Shown: piece by piece, positions 9,300 to 18,572 of the stretch
How the letters are laid out: each line of letters opens with the position of its first letter
How positions within the stretch are numbered: position 1 is the first letter of the stretch
Origin: an uncultured Ilyobacter sp.
GTDB lineage: Bacteria > Fusobacteriota > Fusobacteriia > Fusobacteriales > Fusobacteriaceae
Direction of reading: 5' to 3'
Length of the DNA stretch: 64,000 nt
Assembly: GCF_963668515.1 (NCBI RefSeq)
Contig: NZ_OY764864.1
Span: 1,116,001-1,180,000, forward strand
The notes under the pieces: generated by a model
What the model saw: the letters and a program-made list of their open reading frames with translations, nothing else
Told to the model about the DNA's origin: nothing
Database searches by the model: none
Program-made: the position numbers and the translations under genes

Positions 9300-10289
9300 C
9301 TATTTAAGTATATTATCCTCTATCATTGTAAACTCTATTTTTAAAACATATGTGTCACTCAGATTAAAATCCCGTGGAAGCTTTACCAGGTCTTTCTCTG
9401 TAGTTATTATATAGTCTGCATTCATTATTTCAGCTCTTTTTTCTATATTCTGAAAATCCTTTTTTTTAAAATGATGGTGATCCATAAAATCCACCCGTTC
9501 AATATATTCAGGTTCCAGGGAAATTACAGTTTTTTCAAAATTAAGTGGATTAGCAAGACCGGAAAAAAGCAATACTCTTTTACCTTTTATCCAAAAGAGT
9601 GGCTTCATATTCCCTTTTAAATCACATAGTGCAGATACTCCGTGTTTTGCCACCGATATATTTTTCTGATATCTTCTCAGATATTTCTTTATAGTTTCTA
9701 CCTCTTTTTCACTTGCCAAATCAGATTTAGTTATAATAAATTCACTGGCTCTTTTTAGGCCCCGTTTCAAATCTTCCCTGAGAGTTCCTTTTGGAAGCAG
9801 TGCCTTTCCACCAAAAGGATTAGTGGCATCTATCAAAACCACATCTCTGTTTCTCTTTAGTTTTCTGTGCTGAAAACCGTCATCGAGAATTATTGTGTCT
9901 ATATCAAAATGTTTCTTTGCATAAGAACATGCCCTATATCTATTTTTTCCAACTATAACAGGAACCTTAGCATTTATAGCATGGAGATAGGGTTCATCTC
10001 CGCTTTCTTCAGGAGAAGCAAATATCTCTCTGCCGTCACTCACAAGAAGGGGATCTCTTTTTCTCTTCCCTCTATATCCCCTTGAAACTATAGCGACCTT
10101 CTTGCCTTTCTCCTTGAGTTTTTTAGTAAAGTGTTGTACTGCAGGAGTCTTTCCAGTTCCACCTACAGTTATATTTCCTACACATATGATCTCTATGTCA
10201 TCTACTTTTCTGATTTTGAAAATTCCCTTATCATATAGAGAGTTTCTAACTGTTGTAACAATATAATATATGTATGCTAAAATTTCCAT
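9300..10289 (-). CDS. lpxK: Tetraacyldisaccharide 4'-kinase
   Basis: A 329-residue LpxK, the inner-membrane-associated kinase that phosphorylates the 4' position of the lipid A disaccharide. The P-loop is GNITVGGTGKTP near residue 38, with IVSRGYRGK and ILDDGFQHRKL, both LpxK signatures. The N-terminal hydrophobic helix (LAYIYYIVTTV) fits the membrane anchor. It is separated from the main lipid A operon at 36608-43667, sitting instead in the hslU-smc operon. It supports an outer membrane with lipid A. Confidence 0.94.
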   Translation of the reverse strand: MEILAYIYYIVTTVRNSLYDKGIFKIRKVDDIEIICVGNITVGGTGKTPAVQHFTKKLKEKGKKVAIVSRGYRGKRKRDPLLVSDGREIFASPEESGDEPYLHAINAKVPVIVGKNRYRACSYAKKHFDIDTIILDDGFQHRKLKRNRDVVLIDATNPFGGKALLPKGTLREDLKRGLKRASEFIITKSDLASEKEVETIKKYLRRYQKNISVAKHGVSALCDLKGNMKPLFWIKGKRVLLFSGLANPLNFEKTVISLEPEYIERVDFMDHHHFKKKDFQNIEKRAEIMNADYIITTEKDLVKLPRDFNLSDTYVLKIEFTMIEDNILK

Positions 10290-10306
10290 TATTACCTCTC
10301 ATTCTG

Positions 10307-11989
10307 CTATAAAAATATCTCTTTCCTCAGCCTGTTGATGGCAGCCCCAACCTCATATTTCCTTGAAAATACAAGATTGCCTTTGTCACATCTTAGATAT
10401 TCGCAGATATTGTCTTTTTTCAGATGAATTTCCACCTCATTCAAGGTTTCTTTTAGACTAGTTCTTTTACTGCTAGTAAAGATCTTTTTCATCACTTCCC
10501 CTATAAAAAGGACCTGCCCTTTTTCTACCAGTTGTTCAAGAGATCTTATATCTACAGATTCCCTGTTGATTGACAACTCATCCAATTCCCTTCCCCTTAT
10601 TTTACATTTTTTATCCCTGAAAAGTAAAGGAGTTTTTTTAGAATCAAGAACTCTTTGGCTTAGTTTAAATTCGTCACTGCTAACTGAAATCTTGCTCTCA
10701 CTATATCTCATATCTATCTCTTTGGCTTTTTCCGTTACATCTATTACCTTGTATTCGTCAAGCATGAGAACTCTGTCAGATACAGAAAAGTAATCTCCTA
10801 GCCCCCCTACAACGATTATTGTAGATATATCTCTCTGTTTTTTCATAGACACCACTTTTTCTATAAATGGAGTTATCGGTTCCTTGTCGTGGGATATTAG
10901 TTCCTGTATTTTTCTGTCTCTAACCATAAAATTGGTGGCAGAAGTATCCTCATCTATTAGAAGGGTGTCTGCACCGAGCTCAAGTGCCTCTATGATGTTA
11001 CATGCCTGAGATGTGGATCCACTGGAGTTTTCTGTCGAGAATTTTTTTGTATCTTTTTTATGGGGAAGATTGTCTATGAAGTTGCTGATATTCACCTTTT
11101 CTATACTTCTACCATCTTCTGCCCTTATTTTTACAGCATCATAACTTGTTATTACGTACTCCCTGCCGTCTCCAGGTATATGATTGTATACACCTTTTTC
11201 TATTGCATTCAGCAGGGTGGTTTTTCCGTGGAATCCCCCGCCTGTAATAGTTGTTATCCCTTTTTTTATACCCATCCCAGTTATCTGATCTTTATTTTCC
11301 AATGTAAGAGTTATTTTCATGGTATCAGGTGAAGTAAATTTTACCGCATTACTCATAGGCCTGTCATCTACAGAGCTTTTTCTAGCCAAAACTGCTCCTT
11401 CAGCTACAAAGGCTATTATATCTCTTTTTTTTATCTCTTCTCTTATCATAGTAGCTTTTTCATTTACCTCTATATGCTTTTTCAAAAGTTCAGTTTTTAT
11501 ATTCTCCTTTTTCAGTGCCCTTGGCATCTTTATCACTTCGTTGAAAATAAGGTTTTGAGCTTCTTTACCAAGTATTGTTCTTCCACGTGCGGGAAGATTC
11601 ACATAAAATCTTAAGGTTAAAATATCCCCCTTTATATCTACCGCACTTCTTTTCATTATCTCCTGTCCCGGTGAAAGTATAGAAAGATCGGCACCTTTTA
11701 TATTTCTAGAGCTTTTGCCATTCCTCTCTCTAAGGGAGTCCCCTATTTTTCTCAAAACATAGTCTTCAAAAGCAGTTTTTCTAGCCTCTCTGTCATATAA
11801 TTCTTTTTCATATCTGTATTTTTTCAGGTCTATTTCTATGGAAAAAAGAGAGGGAGATGCATATGGATCTCCCTGAACTCTTAAAATATTTAAAGTATAG
11901 TCTGTAAATTTGTAATTACCCTTTATATCCTTATATGACTTATAACCTTTCCCGTCTATTCTTTTTAATATAGTTTCTAAATTTTTCAA
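10307..11989 (-). CDS. ABC-class ATPase (PF09818-type)
   Basis: About 560 residues, matching the predicted 'ABC-class ATPase' family once called DUF2791. It opens KNLETILKRIDGKGYKSYKDIKG, the usual start of the family. The P-loop is GGGFHGKTTLL near residue 260 and the Walker B region LLIDEDTSATNFMVRD. There are no membrane segments, so it is not a transporter. Role unknown in the family. A TTG at 11989 is preferred because AGGTG precedes it at 6 bases; a GTG at 11998 directly abutting the smc stop is the alternative. It lies in the operon after smc. Confidence 0.85.
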   Translation of the reverse strand: MKNLETILKRIDGKGYKSYKDIKGNYKFTDYTLNILRVQGDPYASPSLFSIEIDLKKYRYEKELYDREARKTAFEDYVLRKIGDSLRERNGKSSRNIKGADLSILSPGQEIMKRSAVDIKGDILTLRFYVNLPARGRTILGKEAQNLIFNEVIKMPRALKKENIKTELLKKHIEVNEKATMIREEIKKRDIIAFVAEGAVLARKSSVDDRPMSNAVKFTSPDTMKITLTLENKDQITGMGIKKGITTITGGGFHGKTTLLNAIEKGVYNHIPGDGREYVITSYDAVKIRAEDGRSIEKVNISNFIDNLPHKKDTKKFSTENSSGSTSQACNIIEALELGADTLLIDEDTSATNFMVRDRKIQELISHDKEPITPFIEKVVSMKKQRDISTIIVVGGLGDYFSVSDRVLMLDEYKVIDVTEKAKEIDMRYSESKISVSSDEFKLSQRVLDSKKTPLLFRDKKCKIRGRELDELSINRESVDIRSLEQLVEKGQVLFIGEVMKKIFTSSKRTSLKETLNEVEIHLKKDNICEYLRCDKGNLVFSRKYEVGAAINRLRKEIFL

Positions 11990-11998
11990 AACAATCAC

Positions 11999-14900
11999 CT
12001 ACATTGTCACCGATATTATTCTAGATTCACCTATCTCCTTATTCATAGTAACGCCATAAAGGGTGTCTGATTCCTTCATAGTTTCTTTATTATGAGTAAT
12101 CAGGATAAATTGTGACTTATCAGTAAACTCCTTTAATTTTCTTATTAATTTTTTAGTGTTGGTTTCATCTAGGGCGGCCTCTATCTCATCAAAAAAAGTA
12201 AAAGGACTAGGTTTATACATAAATATAGCCATTATAAAGGCAACTGCCACCATAGATTTTTCTCCGCCAGATAAGAGTGTTATTGACTGACGTTTCTTGT
12301 TTCTGTATTTTACCAGGAGTTCTACTCCTGTTTCTTTTATGTTCTCAGTATTTGTGAGTTCTAATTTCCCTTCAGAATTACTCAGTATCTCCTTGCACAT
12401 ATACCCAAAGTTTTCATTTATAGATTTATAAGCTTCAAAGAATCTCATCTCTATAATACTCTCTATCTCTTTTATAAGTCCCCTCAGAGATTTTTCGCTG
12501 CTTAGAAGATCATTTCTCTGACCCAAAACAAATTCATATTTGGTTTTGATCTCCTGAAATTCCTCTATAGCCAGAAGATTTACTGTCCCTAGGGCCTTTA
12601 TCCTCACCTCTAGTTTCATGAGTTTTTGGTTGGCCTCTTCTAAGTCTCCCTCCACTACTTTGGCTTCTGCTTCAGAGAGCTCGTCAAGTTTTACATTTAG
12701 ATTTTCTATACCTATCTCTAAATTTTCTTTTTTAGAAAATTCCTGAGACAGCTTATTATTCTCTATTACTATTTTATTTTCGATGTTTTTTACCTGTTTT
12801 ATTAGGTCTCTTTCCTCTTTTTCCAGTTCACTATACCGGTTCTTCTTACTTTTTATATCTACAAACTCTTTTTCATACCTCAGATTTTCATTTTCAAAGG
12901 ATTTTTCCAGATAGTCCAGTTTTCCTGACAGTTCCTCTAGCCCCTTGTAAAGTTTTTCGACTCTTTCAGAAAGACTGTTTCTCTGAATCTCCATCTCCTT
13001 ATAAAGTTCCTTTTCCTTAAAGAGCTCCCTTTGAATCTGTTTCAGTTTTTCCTTGTTGTTCATATAGTTTATTTTTTTATCCGAAAAATCATTTTTTATA
13101 CTTTCTATCTCATCTTTCAGCTTTATAACTTTCTTATTATCATCTTCTATAATAGTTCTGAGGTTGTTCATAACCTCTTCTACTTCAAGTTTTTTCCCAT
13201 GGGCATTTTTTTCCTGTTTCTTATATTCTGAGATGTAGAGTTCCTCTTCTTTGATCTCCATCTCCACTATCTTCATACCCTTTACAATTTTTTCATCTTT
13301 GGATTTTAAATCCTCCATAAGTTCTGCCAGCTTTTTTACATCTATACGGAGTTTCTCTTTTAAGTCGTCCATTGTCATGAGCTCTTCTTCTGTTTTCTCC
13401 ATGAGAGTGGTGAGCTTGTTGTATTCTTTCTCCTGTATTTTATATTCTGAGCTGAGCTTCTTCACAACCTCTGCAAGTTTTTTTATCTCTTTTTTTCTTT
13501 CAAAAATCTGAGAACTTGCAGACCTCAGATTTTCTCCACCTGTTATTCTTCCACGTCCAGACAAAAGTTCCCCGGAAATAGTTACAATATTCCCCCTGTG
13601 GACATTTGCTTTTGAAAGCCTAAGGGCTGTATCCATATCTTCCACAACCAAAAGATTTCCCAAAAGAAAATTCACAACCAAGGCGTATTTTTCAGGATAT
13701 TCCAAAAGGTCTGCAGCTATTCCTACCACACCCTTTTCCTTGGGAGATTTTACCTCTTTCCCTGTTTTTATCGTATCAAATGCGAGGAAAGACGCCCTTC
13801 CAGCTTTTTTCTCTTTCAGAAATTTTATACACATCTTGGCTGTTTTGCTGTCCCTTACTATTATATCCTGTAAGTTCCCGGGAATAGCAGCCTCTATAGC
13901 TCTTTCATACTCTTCAGGTATATTCACAAGAGAGATAAAGGCCCCCTCCACTCCATCTATACCTGCATTTAATATCTCCTTTACTCCCTTATAAAATCCC
14001 TCGTTGTTCTCATCAAGTTTCACGAGGTTTTCAAGCTTTGTATTATTCATCTTGAGGTTATAATCTGTCTCCCTCATTTTACTGTGCACCTTGTTCATGT
14101 CCAGACTAACCTGGGTTATCTTCTCCTCCATAGCCTGAGTCTTGCCGTCGATTCCCTTATATTCTCTTTCTTTTTCATCGTGCTCTTTTTCCGATCTCTC
14201 AATTTCTAGATTATTCTTGGAGATCTTGGTTTTGTACTCTTCTATCTCCTCTTTCAAGGTTTCTATCTTTGAAAAGCTGCTTTTCATTCTTCTAGAAGTA
14301 TTTTCTGTATCATTTATGAATTTTAGCCTGTCTACTTCTAGGGACATGAGTTTATCTTTCTTCATATTTAGTGAGAGTTCATTTTCTCTTTTTATCTCCT
14401 CTTTTTCAGAGATGAAAAGTTCAAATTTATTGTTTTTAGATTCCTGGGAAGTAAGTTCTCCTTTGGTCACAATCTCTTTTATCTCTAGAGCTCCTAGCTC
14501 CCTTTCCTTTTCCAAAAATTTTTCCTCTAATTTCGATAAGGAATCTTTCTTTTCAACCAGTTCTCTTTCGTAGGACTTTATCCTCTCGGTAAATATGGTT
14601 TTGTCGTTTATTATCTTATCTATATCTTTTTTAAGGTCTATATTTTTTTGAGTCATAGCCTCGATCTCTTCGTTTAGACCCTCTCTCTCTGAGTTTGCCT
14701 TTTCCAGTTTTCCCTCTGAATATTCAAAGTTTTTCTGTTGCTCTTTTATTCCAGACTGGAGATTTTCAACAGTCTCATTAATTCCGTCTAATCTCAGACT
14801 TTTTACCTTTAGTTCTCTTTCATATATACCTTTTGCCAGAGAGTCTCTTTCACTTTGAAGTTCTCTGTATTTCAAGGCTTTTTCTGCCTGTTTCTCCACC

Positions 14901-15511
14901 CTGTTTTTATTTTCTTCCATCTCCCCTATAATAAGGTCGATTTTTTCTATCTCACCCTGGACTTTTTCCAGTTTTTTTTCTGATTCTATTTTTCTTATTT
15001 TTACTTTTTTAATACCTGCTGCTTCCTCTATAATCTCCTTTATCTCCTTGCTAGAAGATGAGATTATTCTTTCCACCTTACCCTGTCCTATGACAGAATA
15101 GGCACTTTTACCTACCCCGGTATCTAGGAAGAGTTCGCTTATATCTTTCAGCCTAGCTTTAGCATCATTTATGAGGTACTGATTTTCTCCTGTTTTGTAG
15201 AGCCTACGTGTAACTTTTATATCATCTATCTCTAGGGGCAATACCCTGTCAGAATTATCTATATATAGTGACACTTCAGCCAGACTTTTAGGTTTTTTGT
15301 TTTTACCTCCTGAGAAGATTACGTCCTGACTCTCTTTAGCCCTTATATTTTTATAGGACTGTTCTCCCAAAACCCAGAGGATAGCATCTAGTATATTGGA
15401 CTTCCCGCTTCCGTTAGGTCCAACTATAGAGGTTATCCCTGTGTTAAAATCAAGGCTTATCTTCTCTGCGAATGACTTAAATCCATTTATTTCAACTGCT
15501 TTTAAGTGCAT
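11999..15511 (-). CDS. smc: Chromosome segregation protein SMC
   Basis: A 1170-residue SMC of normal length. The N-terminal head has the Walker A GPNGSGKSN near residue 33. Two long coiled coils flank a hinge (about residues 500-660, including GVEGAFISLVNIPEEYERAIEAAI and a GRGRITGG turn). The C-terminal head has the ABC signature LLSGGEKS and Walker B FTFFDEIEAALD. It compacts and segregates the chromosome as a dimer with ScpA and ScpB. Neither scp gene is in the window. It is the second gene of the hslU operon. Confidence 0.97.
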   Translation of the reverse strand: MHLKAVEINGFKSFAEKISLDFNTGITSIVGPNGSGKSNILDAILWVLGEQSYKNIRAKESQDVIFSGGKNKKPKSLAEVSLYIDNSDRVLPLEIDDIKVTRRLYKTGENQYLINDAKARLKDISELFLDTGVGKSAYSVIGQGKVERIISSSSKEIKEIIEEAAGIKKVKIRKIESEKKLEKVQGEIEKIDLIIGEMEENKNRVEKQAEKALKYRELQSERDSLAKGIYERELKVKSLRLDGINETVENLQSGIKEQQKNFEYSEGKLEKANSEREGLNEEIEAMTQKNIDLKKDIDKIINDKTIFTERIKSYERELVEKKDSLSKLEEKFLEKERELGALEIKEIVTKGELTSQESKNNKFELFISEKEEIKRENELSLNMKKDKLMSLEVDRLKFINDTENTSRRMKSSFSKIETLKEEIEEYKTKISKNNLEIERSEKEHDEKEREYKGIDGKTQAMEEKITQVSLDMNKVHSKMRETDYNLKMNNTKLENLVKLDENNEGFYKGVKEILNAGIDGVEGAFISLVNIPEEYERAIEAAIPGNLQDIIVRDSKTAKMCIKFLKEKKAGRASFLAFDTIKTGKEVKSPKEKGVVGIAADLLEYPEKYALVVNFLLGNLLVVEDMDTALRLSKANVHRGNIVTISGELLSGRGRITGGENLRSASSQIFERKKEIKKLAEVVKKLSSEYKIQEKEYNKLTTLMEKTEEELMTMDDLKEKLRIDVKKLAELMEDLKSKDEKIVKGMKIVEMEIKEEELYISEYKKQEKNAHGKKLEVEEVMNNLRTIIEDDNKKVIKLKDEIESIKNDFSDKKINYMNNKEKLKQIQRELFKEKELYKEMEIQRNSLSERVEKLYKGLEELSGKLDYLEKSFENENLRYEKEFVDIKSKKNRYSELEKEERDLIKQVKNIENKIVIENNKLSQEFSKKENLEIGIENLNVKLDELSEAEAKVVEGDLEEANQKLMKLEVRIKALGTVNLLAIEEFQEIKTKYEFVLGQRNDLLSSEKSLRGLIKEIESIIEMRFFEAYKSINENFGYMCKEILSNSEGKLELTNTENIKETGVELLVKYRNKKRQSITLLSGGEKSMVAVAFIMAIFMYKPSPFTFFDEIEAALDETNTKKLIRKLKEFTDKSQFILITHNKETMKESDTLYGVTMNKEIGESRIISVTM

Positions 15512-15526
15512 TTCCCACTCCCAATA

Positions 15527-16849
15527 TTAAAGTATGTAGTTGTCTAAATTTTCTTCTTCTGTATCACTTTTAAAAATCTTGTCTACGTCACGTTTGCCTA
15601 TTTTTATCTTTTTTTCACCTTCATAGGGAGCCTCAAACATAATATCTTTAAGTATTGTTTCCACTACAGAGGCAAGCCTTCTAGCTCCTATATTTTCTAC
15701 ACTTTCATTTAGCTCTATGGCCACTTCTGAGATTCTGTCTATTGCCCCTGGTGTAAAATCTATCTCTACATTATCAGTTCCTAAGAGTAGTTTATACTGC
15801 TGAATCAGATTGTACTCCACTGCTGTCAGTATTTTTATAAAATCCTCTTTCTCCAGGTTTTTAAGCTTTACCTTTACCGGAAACCTTCCCTGAAGCTCAG
15901 GCATAAGGTCAGAGGGACTAGAAAGTGTAAAGGCCCCTGCAGCTATAAATAAAATATGATCTGTTTTTACAGCTCCGTATTTTGTCATTACTGTAGTTCC
16001 TTCTACAATAGGAAGTATATCTCTTTGAACTCCCTGTCTTGAGACCTCTCCTCTCGATGCTCCCTCTCTCTCTGCTATCTTGTCTATCTCATCTATAAAT
16101 ATGATCCCGTCCTCTTCTGTCATCTTTACAGCTTCTGGAATAAGACTTTCCATATCTATACTCTTTTCTATCTCATCTTTCAGTATATATTCAACTGCAT
16201 CTTTTGTTTTCAGCTTTATTTTCTTTTCTTTCCCACCTGATGGAAAACTTGACATGATATTTTCTATTATCCCCTGCATACCCTCATCTGGTGAATTCCC
16301 TGCAGAAAAAACCTCAACTACCGGTGAGTCTGACCTTTTGGATTTTTCAACTTCTACTTCCAGTTCATCATACTTTCCCTCTTTTATCTCTTGAATTATT
16401 TTTTCTTTTTCATCTGTATTAACAGTATCATATGGTTTTAATAATTTTGCCACTTTTTCTAAAACCTGAGACATAAATTTTTCTCTTAAATTTTCAATTT
16501 TTTCAGTTTTTATTTTCCTTATGGTTATCCCCACAAGGTCTTTTATCATACTCTCTACATCCTTACCTACATATCCAACCTCTGTATACTTAGTGGCCTC
16601 TACTTTCAGAAATGGTGAGTCTGCAATTTTTGCGAGCCTTCTGGCAATCTCGGTTTTACCAACTCCTGTAGGTCCCATGAGAATAATATTTTTAGGAGTT
16701 ATCTCCCTTCTCATTTCGCTATCCTCTATAGCCTTCCTTCTATATCTGTTTCTAAGAGATATTGCTACATTTCTCTTGGCTTCATCCTGAGACACTATAT
16801 ATTTATCTAGTTGTTCCACTATCTCTCTGGGTGTTAATTTTTTCTCCAT
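15527..16849 (-). CDS. hslU: HslU, ATP-dependent protease ATPase subunit
   Basis: A 440-residue AAA+ unfoldase. It starts MEKKLTPREIVEQLDKYIV as the family does; Walker A is GPTGVGKTE and Walker B GIIFIDEID, with the insertion (I) domain around residues 105-235 and the sensor-2 GARRL region near residue 390. The ATG at 16849 is preferred over a TTG at 16873 because AGGAGAGG lies just before it. HslU normally feeds substrates to the HslV peptidase. No hslV is adjacent on either side, which is unusual because the two usually form one operon. It heads an eight-gene operon. Confidence 0.95.
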   Translation of the reverse strand: MEKKLTPREIVEQLDKYIVSQDEAKRNVAISLRNRYRRKAIEDSEMRREITPKNIILMGPTGVGKTEIARRLAKIADSPFLKVEATKYTEVGYVGKDVESMIKDLVGITIRKIKTEKIENLREKFMSQVLEKVAKLLKPYDTVNTDEKEKIIQEIKEGKYDELEVEVEKSKRSDSPVVEVFSAGNSPDEGMQGIIENIMSSFPSGGKEKKIKLKTKDAVEYILKDEIEKSIDMESLIPEAVKMTEEDGIIFIDEIDKIAEREGASRGEVSRQGVQRDILPIVEGTTVMTKYGAVKTDHILFIAAGAFTLSSPSDLMPELQGRFPVKVKLKNLEKEDFIKILTAVEYNLIQQYKLLLGTDNVEIDFTPGAIDRISEVAIELNESVENIGARRLASVVETILKDIMFEAPYEGEKKIKIGKRDVDKIFKSDTEEENLDNYIL

Positions 16850-16885
16850 TATTTCCTCTCCTATTTTTCCCAATTTATCTCATCA

Positions 16886-16914
16886 ATTATATAATATTTA
16901 ATTCTTTATTACAA
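16886..16914 (-). promoter_or_regulatory. Sigma-70-type promoter of the hslU operon
   Basis: Read on the minus strand: TTGTAA (16909-16914), 17-base spacer, TATAAT (16886-16891), 37 bases before the hslU ATG. The terminator of the upstream gene lies just beyond, so this is the operon start. Confidence 0.7.
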
Positions 16915-16956
16915 GGATGATGAAGTATCCAAACCTTATTTTTTGGCAAAAAAAGA

Positions 16957-16974
16957 CAAGACTCTTCAGTCCTG
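16957..16974 (-). terminator. Terminator of sanA-like gene
   Basis: On the minus strand a 7-bp stem (CAGGACT / AGTCTTG, one wobble) with a GAAG loop is followed by a run of seven T. It overlaps the stop codon. Confidence 0.7.
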
Positions 16975-17613
16975 CCTAGTTTCCTTCACTCCAATATCTA
17001 TTTTTTCTCCTAAAAACTTTGGTTGTGTATTTAAAATATTCACATCTAAAAAAGCTTTTGCCCTTGCGAAAAACTCTCTCAGATAAACCGATTTCTTTTT
17101 AGGATCTCTTGCATTAAAAGCTATGACATCTATTCCGCGTTTTCTGCCTATATAGACTGCCCTCTCATTTTGAAATTTTTGAGATATAATCAAGTAACTA
17201 TCCTGTCCAAAGACTTTTTGGGCTCTTATGACAGAGTCTAGGGTACGAAATCCAGCATAGTCAAGAATCAATTTTTCTGATGGAATGCCCATTTTTAATA
17301 AAGTTTTTCTCATTCTTACAGGTTCATTATATTCTTTTTGACTATTGTCCCCGCTCAATATGAGGTACTCTACCTTTCCTTTCATAAGTGCCTTATAAGC
17401 AGCTTCCATTCTGTACTTATAGAAATGATTTATTCCACCGCCTATGATATATTTACTAGTTCCCAAGACAAGGCCAACTTTTCTCTTAGGAACCTCTTCC
17501 ACACTTTCATAGACATAATTCCTTGAAAAAAACTTTATCGAGAGATTGCTTATACAAAGAAACAGAACCGGTATTAAAAATATATAAAATATCCCTTTTA
17601 AAAGTTTTTTCAT
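16966..17613 (-). CDS. SanA/YdcF-like DUF218 inner-membrane protein
   Basis: A 215-residue protein with one N-terminal membrane helix (residues 7-26, FYIFLIPVLFLCISNLSI) and an outward DUF218 domain. VGLVLGTSKYIIGGGIN, YRMEAAYKAL, EYLILSGDN and PSEKLILDYAGFRTLDSVIRA follow the SanA family order. SanA of enteric bacteria affects envelope permeability and vancomycin exclusion; the biochemical activity is not established. It is a single-gene unit between the YqeB gene and the hslU operon. Confidence 0.85.
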   Translation of the reverse strand: MKKLLKGIFYIFLIPVLFLCISNLSIKFFSRNYVYESVEEVPKRKVGLVLGTSKYIIGGGINHFYKYRMEAAYKALMKGKVEYLILSGDNSQKEYNEPVRMRKTLLKMGIPSEKLILDYAGFRTLDSVIRAQKVFGQDSYLIISQKFQNERAVYIGRKRGIDVIAFNARDPKKKSVYLREFFARAKAFLDVNILNTQPKFLGEKIDIGVKETRQD

Positions 17614-17765
17614 GCTTATCCCCTGCGTTTTTTTATTGTTTTTACCTGATAAAGAACAGTAAATTTAGTGGCTTACGACTGTTAGCTTTATAAAAAATTA
17701 ACCTTCGCAAAATATCCACATCTATATTTTAACCTTTATCTCTGATTTAGACAATTTATTTTAAA

Positions 17766-18572
17766 TCATTTTTCTGTTCCGAAAAACTTGGCCATTATTC
17801 CTTCGACAACAGCACCCCCTATACACCTGGCCTTATCCGATATGCTATAGCAGTTTTTCACCTGGTAATCTCGTGGATCCACATCAGCCATTTTAAGCCC
17901 TTTTTTTACAATTATCCCATCAGGAAGTATGCCTCTTATTACTCCTGATATCTGACTCTTAACATGGGTTTCTCCTACTACAGCGATTGTTTCCCCCTTC
18001 GAAACTATCTCACCGATATTTTTTACTGCCTTTAAAACTCCATCTGCTGGAGAATGGATCACCCTCTCAACAGAATAACCACCTATACTCCCTGGATTTC
18101 CAGTATTTGCAAGGGCTTCTCCGCCATATATAAGTCTTCCAAGATCATGTCCTCTCATGGTTTCAACCACTACATGACAGTCTTTTCCCGCAGTGAATCC
18201 TGGTCCTAGAGCTATGACCAGAGAAGCCATATTTATATTTGTACCTAGATTTTTTTTGGCAATTATTGCATCTACAACTACGTGAGGCTTCAGCTCTTTT
18301 ATCGATCTTCCATCAGGATCTATCAGTACAGGTATCTTATTGTCTTTTGATTCTTCTATGGCCTCCTTAGAGGATGACACGAGAACTCCTTTTATTCCTT
18401 CTACAAGAGATTCCTTCTCATAGACCGCCTCTGAAAAAGCTACTTTCCTTCTTATGGCCACGGGCTTTTCACATTCTAAAATTATCACTTCCATCCCGCA
18501 TCTCTTTAGTTTATAAGCCACCCCTGTTGCTATATCACCGCCGCCTCTAACTATCACCCTGCATCTTTCCAT
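17766..18572 (-). CDS. yqeB: YqeB-type selenium-dependent molybdenum hydroxylase accessory protein
   Basis: A 268-residue protein of the EF2563/YqeB family. It opens CRVIVRGGGDIATGVAYKLKRCG, a Rossmann-like dinucleotide site, and carries LVIALGPGFTAGKDCHVVVETMRGHDLGR and NPGSIGGYSVERVIHSPADG, which are family signatures. YqeB proteins co-occur with molybdenum hydroxylases that use a labile selenium; the biochemical step is unproven. The ATG at 18572 has TTGGAGGAG before it and lies inside the end of the preceding gene (26-base overlap), showing tight coupling to the MobA-like transferase. Confidence 0.85.
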   Translation of the reverse strand: MERCRVIVRGGGDIATGVAYKLKRCGMEVIILECEKPVAIRRKVAFSEAVYEKESLVEGIKGVLVSSSKEAIEESKDNKIPVLIDPDGRSIKELKPHVVVDAIIAKKNLGTNINMASLVIALGPGFTAGKDCHVVVETMRGHDLGRLIYGGEALANTGNPGSIGGYSVERVIHSPADGVLKAVKNIGEIVSKGETIAVVGETHVKSQISGVIRGILPDGIIVKKGLKMADVDPRDYQVKNCYSISDKARCIGGAVVEGIMAKFFGTEK

